Of a stretch of DNA of 64,000 nucleotides, positions 1-8,456 are shown piece after piece (the first letter of the stretch is position 1; the number at the start of each line of letters is the position of its first letter). A program made the translations under genes and the position numbers. The notes under the pieces are model-generated. The model had not been told where the DNA came from. It saw only the letters and a list, made by a program, of their open reading frames with translations, and did not search any database. Source of the DNA: Deltaproteobacteria bacterium (GTDB lineage: Bacteria > Myxococcota > JACPTQ01); assembly GCA_016192705.1 (NCBI GenBank), contig JACPTQ010000029.1, forward strand, positions 25,267 to 89,266. Direction: 5' to 3'.

Positions 1-1232
1 TAGGGACGATTATCGCGAACTTTGGCCGCGCCTTCCCACCCCATTCCCGGCAAGTTGTTAATGTCGGTGAGCGTCGCCGAATTGATGTCGACCTTCTTGT
101 TCGGGTCGCACGTCTTGGGCGGCGTCGGAACTTTGCCCGCGTCGAAGATGCGCCGAAACTCCGCCATGTATTGGCTTGCGACGCGCGCCCCCGTCACGAC
201 GACGACGTTTTCATCGTTCCCGTTTTCAGCTTCGCCCGAGAAATTAAACGACCCCGTGATAACCGTCGTGCCGTCGATGATGATGGTCTTGCTGTGCAAA
301 ACGCCCGGATTCGAGTCGGCTTTCACAGGCGCCCCGAGCGCGATGAGATCTGGCCCGATGCTCTCTTTGGCGAAGACGTTCATGTTCTCAAAGACCGCCT
401 GAACCGTGAGCCCCGCGCGCTTCTTGTCGAGGATCGCGCTTTTCATCGTGGGCATCGTTTTACGGATGGCGAGTTTTTCGGGTCCGCGCGGAATAAAATT
501 GGTGAGCGAAAACGCCATGATGTGAATGCTCGTTTTCGCCGCGAGCAATTTGTTGACGAGAAATCGGCCGCAGTTGTCTTCGGGCGCAAAGCAAACCTCG
601 ACGGTCGCATCGCCCACGGTCACGGGCGCCTTCGACGTGTTGGCCGGCGAGCCAATGCCGAACTTTCCGGCGACGAACATCTCTTCAAACTCCTTGGCGT
701 AGGTCGCGGCGATCTGATCGTTGCAAATCTTGAGCGAGTTGTTGTGGTTTTCGTAGGCGTCGGCGTCGATCGGGTTAAAACTCCCCGTCCAAACGCACTT
801 CCCGTCACGCACGTAGAACTTGTTGTGCATATAGCTCGTCTTCGTGTCGTATTTCGTTTCGATCCCCTCGCGCTCAATCTGCTCCCACTGCGGGCAAACG
901 TGAGGATCGCTCTTCACGCGCTTCCATCGGTACATCGCGTCGCCAAGCACCCGCACCTTGACGCCGCGGAGCTTCGCGCGAATGAGCGCGCTCGTGACGA
1001 CGTCGTTGTGGAGCTCGTAGACGGCGACGTCGAGCGTTCGTTCGGCGCCGTCGATGTAGACGCCAAGCTTTCGGTCGATGCTCTCGGGGTTCACGCGGGC
1101 GGCGGCCTTGTTGTAGTCGTAGACCTGGCTAAAAAAGACTTCGATGGGGGCGGCCGATTGAGCCTGCACCACGATGGGAGCCGAAAAAACCGCGAGTGAT
1201 GCTGCGACTGGGAGGAAGCGAACAGACAACAT
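1..1232 (-). CDS. secreted phospholipase D-like protein with C-terminal helix-hairpin-helix (3' end outside window)
   Basis: The minus strand is open from an ATG at 1232 to the window edge (about 410 codons, no stop), so the C-terminus is missing. The start follows GAGAAGGAGG; another ATG lies 6 nt upstream but is too close to this ribosome-binding site. A signal peptide precedes a cleavage-like VQAQSA. Two phospholipase D half-sites follow: MHNKFYVRDGKCVWTGSFN, and LHSKTIIIDG continuing into GSFNFS. These are the H-x-K motifs of the PLD superfamily. The visible end, VDINSATLTDINNLPGMG, is the start of a ComEA-type helix-hairpin-helix, a DNA-binding module. PLD-like nucleases and lipases both use this fold; the HhH favours nucleic acid as substrate (inference). 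A relative with the opposite domain order lies at 39682. Confidence 0.88.
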   Translation of the reverse strand, partial: MLSVRFLPVAASLAVFSAPIVVQAQSAAPIEVFFSQVYDYNKAAARVNPESIDRKLGVYIDGAERTLDVAVYELHNDVVTSALIRAKLRGVKVRVLGDAMYRWKRVKSDPHVCPQWEQIEREGIETKYDTKTSYMHNKFYVRDGKCVWTGSFNPIDADAYENHNNSLKICNDQIAATYAKEFEEMFVAGKFGIGSPANTSKAPVTVGDATVEVCFAPEDNCGRFLVNKLLAAKTSIHIMAFSLTNFIPRGPEKLAIRKTMPTMKSAILDKKRAGLTVQAVFENMNVFAKESIGPDLIALGAPVKADSNPGVLHSKTIIIDGTTVITGSFNFSGEAENGNDENVVVVTGARVASQYMAEFRRIFDAGKVPTPPKTCDPNKKVDINSATLTDINNLPGMGWEGAAKVRDNRP

Positions 1233-1345
1233 GCACATGCCTCCTTCTCTAGGCTCTCGTTAGACGGGGGGCGCCGCGACTTTATTCAATTGGTATCCCT
1301 TTCCTATTAACAGGAGCGCCCCACGGGCGTAGAATTCGCATCGAA

Positions 1346-3307
1346 ATGAATTTGACGCGTCGCGCGATCGCTGGGACGGCTCTTCTTCTCGGCGGCCTGT
1401 TGACGGAGGGCGCGGCCAATGCGTGCGCGTGGGAGATGCTCGACTCGGTGCGGTTTACGACAAATCGGGGCTACGACGCGCCGTACGACGTTGTCGCGCT
1501 GATTTCGCCGTACAGAGAGCGTCGCGAATTACGCGGGCATTCGGAGACAGCGGTAAGACACGAGCCGGACGGGGGCGTGGACGGTGGCGTGACGTCTCCG
1601 ACGCCGGCCGACAGCGAATTCGAGAAGCTTCGTGCGCTTTATCGCGCCGGACGTTACCTCGACGCCGTCAAAGGGGTTCACGATTTATTGGCGCAGAGTC
1701 CGAATTCCGCGCTCGCGGCGCGCGCCCATCGGTTGTCGGCCATCGCACTTTATCGACTCGCGGTTGGGGCGGAATGGCGGGGCGTTGCGACGGGAGACGC
1801 GCGGGCGGTCGGGTATTTGGAGTCCGCGGTTCTGGCGCTCGTCTCGGCGCGGCGGTTCGACACCGCGGGCGTGCTTCGGCGCGATCTTGCGCATTGGCAG
1901 TGCGGAACGCTCGCGCGGCTCGGCCGTGTGAGTGACGCCCTGTTCGCGTGTTATGAGGCGCTTCGCCCAGACCAGGATGGCACTTACGACCCTGGGGTAT
2001 TGCCGTCGCTTCGGGCTGTTTGGGCGCTGGCTCGGCTCGCCGACGAGAAAGCGCTTCAGGCTCGACTCGAGGCACCGAACGTCGATCCACGCCTCCTCGC
2101 CGAATACATCACGCACACGGTTTATGCGCGAAAGAAAGCCGCGGTTCTTGCGAAGGTCTTTTTGTCGTTCGTAAAACGATGGGCGAGTGATCGCCGAGTC
2201 GAGGTGCGGCCTTGGGTGCGCCTCCGGCTCGCCGATTTGCACCACCGCGCGGCGCGGTATTCCGATGCGGAGGCCGCGGCGACGCGGGCGCTCACGGCGT
2301 TGAACGACGCGTTTCCAAAATCGTCGATGAACGGGTTGTCCGACCTTCGGTTGGCCGTGTCGCGTGCTCGGGCGCATGCGCTCTTTGTGCGCGGTGCGGC
2401 GCGACTCCATTTGCGCGAGCGGTCAGCGGCGGTCGCGGACCTCGAGGCGTACCTCGCGACGGCGCGACCGCTCGAGCACGAGCGTGAGGCGCGGCAGGGT
2501 CTCGCGGTGTTGTACGAAAAAGCGGGGCGCCTGTTTGCCGCGATCGAAGAGTACGAGGCGCTCGGTTACGAGGCCGACGTAGGTTTTTTGGTCGATTTTG
2601 TGATGAAGCCGTCCGAAATTGCGCGGTATTTGGCGCAGCGGCCAAATCACAAGCAGCGCGCGAAACTCCGATTCTCGATGGGGATGCACTTTGCGCGGGC
2701 GGGCAAGTTCAAAGAGGCCGAGGCTGCGTTTCGCGACGCGGTGCCGCACTTGGTCGACGCGGACGATCGGGCGCGTGCCGAAAAGGCGGTGTCGACGTAC
2801 AGAGAGCTCGCGGCGCTTTCGCCCGCGAAGGAAACCGACGCATCGCTCTACGCGGTCGGGGCGTTTTACTACCACCAGCGTCGGCGCATTTTTTGGAATC
2901 CATTGCTCTGGCCAAACGGCGCGACCACCACGGTTTATTCGTATGCTTTTTTCGAGGACAACCCAGAAGATTCGCGGGATCACGATCGCATTCGGCATTA
3001 TTTCGAACGGACGAACCCGCTTTGGCGTGCGCGCGAGTCGTTCCTCAAATTGGTCAAGCGTTTTCCGAAGTCGGAGTTGGTGCCGAAGGCCCTTTACAGC
3101 GCGGCGACGGCGACGCTTCTGCTGACGACGTTTTCGTCGTACTGGCGCTATCGCGCGGCTTGCGCAGGGTTCGCGCGACAGGCACGCGATCTTTACCAGC
3201 GCGTACGCGAGGAATTTCCAAAACACGCGCTCGCGGCCGACGCGCGCGAGTGGGAGGAGTTCGCCGGTAAACTCCCTCGGTCGGATAGGCCCCGGCATTG
3301 TCGATGA
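1346..3307 (+). CDS. exported tetratricopeptide-repeat protein
   Basis: A 653-residue protein starting MNLTRRAIAGTALLLGGLL, a signal sequence with a likely cleavage before CAWEM. The twin arginine is only a weak Tat-like signal. After a Gly/Asp-rich linker (about residues 75-90) the protein is alpha-helical with degenerate TPR motifs, for example FEKLRALYRAGRYLDAVKGV and ARAGKFKEAEAAFRDAV. These indicate a scaffold or protein-interaction role outside the cytoplasm. No catalytic motif is visible. Its stop overlaps the ATG of the next gene (ATGA), so the two are probably co-translated. It is divergent from the phospholipase D gene across about 110 bp. Specific function unknown. Confidence 0.75.
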   Translation: MNLTRRAIAGTALLLGGLLTEGAANACAWEMLDSVRFTTNRGYDAPYDVVALISPYRERRELRGHSETAVRHEPDGGVDGGVTSPTPADSEFEKLRALYRAGRYLDAVKGVHDLLAQSPNSALAARAHRLSAIALYRLAVGAEWRGVATGDARAVGYLESAVLALVSARRFDTAGVLRRDLAHWQCGTLARLGRVSDALFACYEALRPDQDGTYDPGVLPSLRAVWALARLADEKALQARLEAPNVDPRLLAEYITHTVYARKKAAVLAKVFLSFVKRWASDRRVEVRPWVRLRLADLHHRAARYSDAEAAATRALTALNDAFPKSSMNGLSDLRLAVSRARAHALFVRGAARLHLRERSAAVADLEAYLATARPLEHEREARQGLAVLYEKAGRLFAAIEEYEALGYEADVGFLVDFVMKPSEIARYLAQRPNHKQRAKLRFSMGMHFARAGKFKEAEAAFRDAVPHLVDADDRARAEKAVSTYRELAALSPAKETDASLYAVGAFYYHQRRRIFWNPLLWPNGATTTVYSYAFFEDNPEDSRDHDRIRHYFERTNPLWRARESFLKLVKRFPKSELVPKALYSAATATLLLTTFSSYWRYRAACAGFARQARDLYQRVREEFPKHALAADAREWEEFAGKLPRSDRPRHCR

Positions 3308-4518
3308 TGCGTGTGGTCCTGGCGACGACGCTTCTCGCACAGGCATGCGCCGTGGCGCCCGATACGGCTGTGTGGCGTTGGGGCGCGGATCCTATTGATG
3401 ACACCGGCCGGGCTCGATTGGATGAGCGGGGGCCTATCTTTGTGCAAACGGGGCGTGTCACGCGGGACCGCGCGGGGACGATTCGGTGCGTGAGTTTTGC
3501 GGAGAGGGTCGGGGTGCGCGGGCTTCGGGCGACGCCGGTTGTGCAGCTCGCGGGTGCGCTCGCGCGCGGTTATCGGGACGACGAGCTGGGTGCGATTGTC
3601 GCGGCGGCGCGTCGCTGTGCGGACCATGCAGGGCGGGCATTTCAGAAGGTGGGGGCGCGTGCGGTTGGTCTTCAGATCGACTTTGATTTTCCGACGCGGC
3701 GGCTCGCGCACCTCGGCCGAGTCGCTGCAGTGCTCGGCGGTTTTCGGCCGCTGTCGGCGACGCTTCTTCCAACGTGGCTCGTGTCGCCGGCGGCCCATCG
3801 CGAGCTTCGAGCGGTTGTCCAATCGTTCGATCTTGTTGTGCCAATGGTTTTTGACGAACCGTCGCTCGCAAATCTTGATGTCATGCTTCGGCGAACGGAT
3901 GCGCTCGGCGTCGCTTACCGAATCGGATTGCCCGCCTTCGCTGAGATTCGCCGGCTTGACGCGAAGGGCCGCTGGTCGTCGTTTCGCACAATCGCTGACG
4001 ATATGTTGTCTGATGCGGCGACGGATTGGCGTGTCGCAAAGGGTTCCACGAAGCGGCTGACGAGACCGGGCGAGGAGTTGCATGCGGTTAGGGCGGAGCA
4101 ACTGCGAACTTGGATCGCGCACGTTCACGCGCATGCGTCGCGCCTGAATCGTGGAACCATTGTGTTTCGCGCGCCACGTCGCGATGAGGCCGGGTTGTTC
4201 GCTTCAGCCAACGCGGCAACGAGAATCACATTTTCGTGCGTTGCTCGCGATGGGGCCGTCGATGTGACGATGGCGACGCCGCGCGGCGCTCCGGCGTTCG
4301 ACGTTGCGGTCGAGATTCGTGTTGTCGAAGCGGGCGGGCTCATTGCACCGCCGCCGCCACCTTGGTCTGTGGCGCATTTTTGCGGCGGGCTTCCTTGCGG
4401 CCCGCGACGAGCAGACACCCTCGTCCTTCGACGGCCCGTGTTGGCCAACCGCGAGACCGTTCAGCTTGCGTTTCGGCGTGAGCCGCGCTCGGTCGCGTGT
4501 CGGCTGCTAAATCGCTAA
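3304..4518 (+). CDS. DUF3142-like exported protein
   Basis: A 404-residue protein. The ATG at 3304 overlaps the previous stop as ATGA; a TTG six bases upstream is less likely. It begins MMRVVLATTLLAQACAV, a short signal with a poor lipobox. The stretch VGLQIDFDFPTRRLAHLGRV, followed by LSATLLPTWL, resembles the conserved core of DUF3142, a TIM-barrel-like family of unknown function related to glycoside hydrolases. A later Pro-rich PPPPPWS segment leads into a small C-terminal beta region. Coupling to the upstream TPR gene suggests a shared envelope role. Family assignment is from memory of the motif and should be confirmed by profile search. Its TAA overlaps the convergent lipase stop by 4 bp. 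Confidence 0.65.
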   Translation: MMRVVLATTLLAQACAVAPDTAVWRWGADPIDDTGRARLDERGPIFVQTGRVTRDRAGTIRCVSFAERVGVRGLRATPVVQLAGALARGYRDDELGAIVAAARRCADHAGRAFQKVGARAVGLQIDFDFPTRRLAHLGRVAAVLGGFRPLSATLLPTWLVSPAAHRELRAVVQSFDLVVPMVFDEPSLANLDVMLRRTDALGVAYRIGLPAFAEIRRLDAKGRWSSFRTIADDMLSDAATDWRVAKGSTKRLTRPGEELHAVRAEQLRTWIAHVHAHASRLNRGTIVFRAPRRDEAGLFASANAATRITFSCVARDGAVDVTMATPRGAPAFDVAVEIRVVEAGGLIAPPPPPWSVAHFCGGLPCGPRRADTLVLRRPVLANRETVQLAFRREPRSVACRLLNR

Positions 4519-6164
4519 AAACCTTGTCGCTGCAAAGATTCGGCGAGCTCGACAAAAAACCGCCGATGATCGAACCGGTCGGTTGAGCCGGCCAGCTGTC
4601 CAATTTCGTCGAGGTGATCGGCCTGAATCACGCGATGCGACGCGCCCCACTTCGTCGACTCGACATCGACGAGCCCGTCGTTTGCGCCCTTGCGAGCGTT
4701 GATCATCGACCAAGGAATCGTAAAGAGCGGCGAGAGGATATTCCCAGATTCGCCGAGTGGATCCGCGACGCCGCCGTACGACGAATAGGCGACACGCGTG
4801 TCGTTGGGTGTTGCCGGATTGAACGTTGTCGTGACGTAGCCAACGCTGATTTCGCGAACCGCATCGAGCGAGAATCCAAATTGGCGAACGAGAAAATCCG
4901 CAGCGGCGACCATGTCGCCCGGCACGATTCCAAGCGCGATGTCGGCGAGAACCGTCCCATAATGCGGCGAGCCGATCGTCGTCAGCGACGCCACGCGATC
5001 GCCCATCCCGAGTCGCGAAATCATCGCGCGGCCATCAAGCCCGCCCATGCTGTGCGCGATGATGTTCACTTTGCCCGTCGTCGTCGACTGAATAAAAGCC
5101 TTGAGCTCGGTCGCGCGGTGGAGGATCGAATTCATCGGATTGACTTGCGAGACGTGGATTTCGTAACCCGCCTCACGGAGCGTGCGCGGGACATCGTAGT
5201 AATAATCGAGCGGGCCGATGTTTCGAAAACCACCAAATCCGTGCGCAAGAACGATTGGGAACCGTGTCGCTGGCCGTGTCGACGCGAGGTGTGTGATCGT
5301 CGCGACGGCTGGCGCGCTCGAACGGCCCTGGTCATCGACCGCGACAACCGTCAATTGATTCGCGACGCCGCGCCGCAATTCAACACCGACCGTGAATCGG
5401 CCGAGGTTGTCGCTTGTGGCGATGGTGGTTTCGACCGCACCCTCGACGCGAACGGCCATCGCGGGTCCCGTTGCGCCGCGCACCGTCCAGCCGACGCTGG
5501 ATGACGTTGCAACCGGTGCGTCGAGCGTTGGTGTCGCAAGCGCGGACGACATTGTCCCCACGTTCTGGCGGTGCCGTACGCTGATGACCACTCCGTCGCT
5601 TACATTCCCCGCGGCATCGGTCGCTGTTACAACGATCTGATTGTCGACGCCGCGCGAGAGCGGAACGGCGCGAACGAATCGGCCCGTATCGGAATTGGCC
5701 GAAGTCGTTGCGCGAACGTTGCCAACCGACAGATCAATTTTGGCACCCCGCTCCGCCGTCCCCGTGAGCAAGACCGATGGCGACGTTGTCTCGCGGGCGA
5801 GGGCATCGACGACGGGTGGCCGAGGCGCAAGTCGATCGGCGGGCAAGACCGATTCCGGCGGGCTCGTTTGAGAAACCGCGATGCGAACGGAAGCGGCGCG
5901 CTCACCGAGAGCATCTTCGGCGACGAATTCGATTTCATTCGTGCGGGCGCGCCAGAGCGGCACGTCGATCGCGAAGCGACCCGTCACGGCGACGACGTCG
6001 CGCGGTTCGAGCCCGCCCAGCGCGCGAACGCGATGCGCATCCGGCGCTGTTCCCGAGAACGTCACCGAAAGCGCCGACGTCGCAGCGGGAAAGGGGTCGA
6101 GGCGAAGCTCAGTTTCGGAACACGCGAAGGCGAGAAGGACGAGGGCGAACAGATCTCGACGCAT
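4515..6164 (-). CDS. lipase-family lipoprotein with N-terminal Ig-like domains
   Basis: The start at 6164 has AGGA eight bases upstream; an in-frame ATG at 6173 is the alternative. The N-terminus MRRDLFALVLLAFACSETE looks like a lipoprotein signal. Residues about 25-300 form beta-rich repeats ending in segments such as VTATDAAGNVSDGVV, typical of bacterial Ig-like domains. The C-terminal half is an alpha/beta hydrolase: oxyanion region IVLAHGFGGF, nucleophile elbow AHSMGGLDGR, acid region GANDGLVDVES and a late His in ADHLDEI. The order matches bacterial triacylglycerol lipases (LipA type), in which the Asp near NDG also supports calcium binding. It is probably a surface-anchored esterase or lipase. 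It is monocistronic and converges with the DUF3142 gene. Confidence 0.85.
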   Translation of the reverse strand: MRRDLFALVLLAFACSETELRLDPFPAATSALSVTFSGTAPDAHRVRALGGLEPRDVVAVTGRFAIDVPLWRARTNEIEFVAEDALGERAASVRIAVSQTSPPESVLPADRLAPRPPVVDALARETTSPSVLLTGTAERGAKIDLSVGNVRATTSANSDTGRFVRAVPLSRGVDNQIVVTATDAAGNVSDGVVISVRHRQNVGTMSSALATPTLDAPVATSSSVGWTVRGATGPAMAVRVEGAVETTIATSDNLGRFTVGVELRRGVANQLTVVAVDDQGRSSAPAVATITHLASTRPATRFPIVLAHGFGGFRNIGPLDYYYDVPRTLREAGYEIHVSQVNPMNSILHRATELKAFIQSTTTGKVNIIAHSMGGLDGRAMISRLGMGDRVASLTTIGSPHYGTVLADIALGIVPGDMVAAADFLVRQFGFSLDAVREISVGYVTTTFNPATPNDTRVAYSSYGGVADPLGESGNILSPLFTIPWSMINARKGANDGLVDVESTKWGASHRVIQADHLDEIGQLAGSTDRFDHRRFFVELAESLQRQGF

Positions 6165-6751
6165 GAAGCGCATCCTAGACAAGAGACCGACAACGGGTCA
6201 ACCGCGGTTGACCCCGATTCCCGGTTAAGCGGTTCGTTCGCTCGTGAGCGTGAGGGTCGACAGGAGCCCGCTTCGGCGCGCCGACGTCCTCGGGTCTGAT
6301 TTGAGACGCGCGAACGATCCGCGGTTCAGAGGTTCGCGAAAGCTCGGTTGTCCCAGCCAATATCGCGCTGCAGACGTTTTCTGGGCTTGCGGGCGGTACG
6401 AAGAGTTCACCCGCTGAGTGTCGGCCGACGATAGATCGACCCCCCAGTCTCCTAACCGCCATTCCAGGAAAACGGCCGGGTTCTGATTGGGCGGGCGGGG
6501 GTTGGGCAAGCGGAGGCTCGCATCCGCAGGGGATGAGGTGCCGATGGGGCGTGGAATTGCCGTTCTTATGATGTTTGATTGATTTCGTACAGACGCACAT
6601 CTAATGTCAGACCCGAGGACTTTTGCGAGCCGAAGCGAGCCCAGACCCCGCCCGCCCCACGCAAATGTTGCCCGTTATCCGGGAATCAGGGTGAATGTCA
6701 ACGGGAATAAGGAATCAGTCCGGGCGGTTTGGTACTATATAAAGGAGGACG
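6165..6751. other. 587-bp intergenic region between divergent lipase and sigma-factor genes
   Basis: No convincing coding sequence is present; the short open frames here lack homology-like composition and good ribosome sites. It holds a 20-bp perfect palindrome near the lipase start, described separately. Near the sigma gene, GGAATC at 6711-6716, 15 bases, then GTACTA at 6732-6737 resembles an ECF-type promoter, followed by AAAGGAGG just before the sigma ATG. Autoregulation through that promoter is common for ECF factors but is inferred here. Confidence 0.5.
6195..6214. promoter_or_regulatory. 20-bp perfect palindrome upstream of lipase gene
   Basis: GGGTCAACCGCGGTTGACCC reads identically on both strands and lies about 30 bp upstream of the lipase ATG. 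The length, perfect symmetry and position suit an operator for a dimeric regulator. No obvious terminator context is present. The binding protein is unknown. Confidence 0.45.
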
Positions 6752-7405
6752 ATGTTCGGACGATTCGCCAACCACCGCAAAGAAACCCAGGAATTTGAGG
6801 CGCTTACGCTTGGCCTGCTCGATACGCTCTACGCGGGCGCGCTGCGGTTTACGCGAAACGAGCGCGACGCTGAAGACCTTGTTCAAGACACCTACATGCG
6901 GGCGTACCGGTTGTTCAAGAGTTTTGAGCGCGGAACAAACATTCGCGCGTGGATGTTCAAGGTGATGACGAACATCTTCATCAACGACTACAACCGGTCG
7001 AAGCGCGATGCCCGTTTTACCGATGGCGCTGAGCGCGGCGTCCTTCATGAGCGCGCGCTCGCGACGCCGGGCGAAGACGTTGATGCGTACTTGAGGTCGA
7101 ATTGGCTGCATCACCTCCTCAGCGACGACGTTAAGAATGCGCTCGATTCGCTGCCGATCGAGTTTCGGACGGTCGTGATTCTCGCCGACCTGCACGACTT
7201 TTCGTATAAGGAGGTTTCGGAGATTCTCGATTGCCCGATCGGCACGGTCATGTCGCGCCTTTTCCGCGGGCGAAAGATTTTGCAAGCGGCGCTCAAGGAG
7301 TACGTGAAACGACAGGGCGTGTTTCGAAACAGCGATGCTGCGGCGAAGAGGGCGAGTGACGTCGTCGACCTCGACGATTTTCGAAAAGCGGGGAAGGCGG
7401 GATGA
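6752..7405 (+). CDS. ECF RNA polymerase sigma factor
   Basis: A 217-residue sigma-70 family protein. Region 2 (about residues 25-90) includes RNERDAEDLVQDTYMRAYRL and GTNIRAWMFKVMTNIFIND. Region 4 (about 130-185) includes LPIEFRTVVILADLHDFSYK and the helix-turn-helix end GTVMSRLFRGRK. The GTNIRAW signature resembles the SigR/ECF12-type group. It directs RNA polymerase to a stress regulon and would be held inactive by the next gene product. The start follows AAAGGAGGACG. Its TGA overlaps the anti-sigma ATG as ATGA, the usual coupling of a sigma with its antagonist. Confidence 0.93.
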   Translation: MFGRFANHRKETQEFEALTLGLLDTLYAGALRFTRNERDAEDLVQDTYMRAYRLFKSFERGTNIRAWMFKVMTNIFINDYNRSKRDARFTDGAERGVLHERALATPGEDVDAYLRSNWLHHLLSDDVKNALDSLPIEFRTVVILADLHDFSYKEVSEILDCPIGTVMSRLFRGRKILQAALKEYVKRQGVFRNSDAAAKRASDVVDLDDFRKAGKAG

Positions 7406-8379
7406 CGGCGACTCCACCTCACGGCGGGCTCTCGTGCGACGACGCGAAGCGCCTCCTTCCCTTGTATGTCGATCGCGAATGCTCACCGGACGATGCGCAG
7501 GTTGTTGCGGACCACTTGGTTCGATGCGAACCGTGCGCGGAAGAGGCGGCGGCCGCGCGGGCGCTGCGTTCAACGCTCCGCGAGGCATGTCGTGAGGAGG
7601 CGGCGCCGGTGGCTTTGCGCGACCGGGTTCGAGCCTCGTTGCGGTATTCGGAAGGGCGGTCGCTCAGACGGCATGCGCCGTGGGTGGCATCGGTCCTCGC
7701 GGCTTCAATCGTCGGCGTCGTGGTGTTGTTCCCGAAAGAGGCTGAACCGCCGGCCGCTCGTTCAAGCGCTTCCGCACCCGCTCCCGCACCCGCTTCCGCA
7801 ACCGCTTCCGCAACCGCAGCCGCGCGCCCCGTATCGTTCGCCCGCCTGCCTGAGCCGCCCTCGTCGTTTCCGCTCGTGCGCGTGGCCGCGGGCTCGCCTC
7901 GCGAGGCACCAGCATCACCGTCACCCAACCCGCGTGCATCCGCCGTCCTCCCGCGCCACGCCGAAGAGATTGCGCGGCGCCACGAACGCCCCATCGCCCT
8001 CGACATCGCATCGCCCGAGCCGGCTCAGATTGCACGGTTCCTCGAGCGACGACTCAACTTCTCGATTCACCTCCCGCCCATCATTGCGCGAGGCGGCCAG
8101 CTCCTTGGTGCGCGCCTCACGGAACTCGGAGACGCTCGCGCGGCCCACCTTCTTTTCCACAAGGATGGCCACAAGCTGTCGCTCTTCGCGTTCGAGAGCG
8201 GCGACCCAATTCCCGCCTCTGGGCCCGGGGGCATGGTCGCGCGCAACGTGAGTTTCCTTCGCGTGGGACACATCAACGTTGTTCAGTGGGAACGGGGAAC
8301 CGTCCGTTACGCTTTCGCTTCGAACCTCGGTGCGAACGAAATGCTGCGCCTTGTGCGCGCAAACGCGGACAACGAATAA
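7402..8379 (+). CDS. zinc-binding membrane anti-sigma factor
   Basis: A 325-residue protein translationally coupled to the sigma gene. The N-terminus has the zinc anti-sigma pattern: Cys12, then His38-x3-Cys42-x2-Cys45 in HLVRCEPC. This domain normally clamps the sigma factor, and metal loss or thiol oxidation can release it. One transmembrane helix (about residues 93-112) follows. The next segment is a Pro-Ala linker made from a CCCGCN-type hexamer repeat (about 7770-7830). The C-terminal domain of about 180 residues (ending LRLVRANADNE) would be extracytoplasmic and could sense an envelope signal. SigR-type anti-sigmas are usually soluble and short, so the membrane anchor and external domain are unusual for the partner type. 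Confidence 0.87.
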   Translation: MTATPPHGGLSCDDAKRLLPLYVDRECSPDDAQVVADHLVRCEPCAEEAAAARALRSTLREACREEAAPVALRDRVRASLRYSEGRSLRRHAPWVASVLAASIVGVVVLFPKEAEPPAARSSASAPAPAPASATASATAAARPVSFARLPEPPSSFPLVRVAAGSPREAPASPSPNPRASAVLPRHAEEIARRHERPIALDIASPEPAQIARFLERRLNFSIHLPPIIARGGQLLGARLTELGDARAAHLLFHKDGHKLSLFAFESGDPIPASGPGGMVARNVSFLRVGHINVVQWERGTVRYAFASNLGANEMLRLVRANADNE

Positions 8380-8456
8380 AGCTTCGGTTACTGCGAGCTG
8401 ATGCCCGCTCCACCCGCTCCCGCATCCGAAACCGCCACCGCTCCCGATCATTTTCT

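Noticed and set aside
22..1199. Plus-strand open frames near the window start
   Set aside because: They are antisense to the phospholipase D-HhH gene, whose minus frame has signal peptide, HKD motifs and a good ribosome site.
6604..6798. Short open frame before the sigma gene
   Set aside because: It overlaps the sigma start out of frame, has no ribosome site, and its composition is not protein-like.
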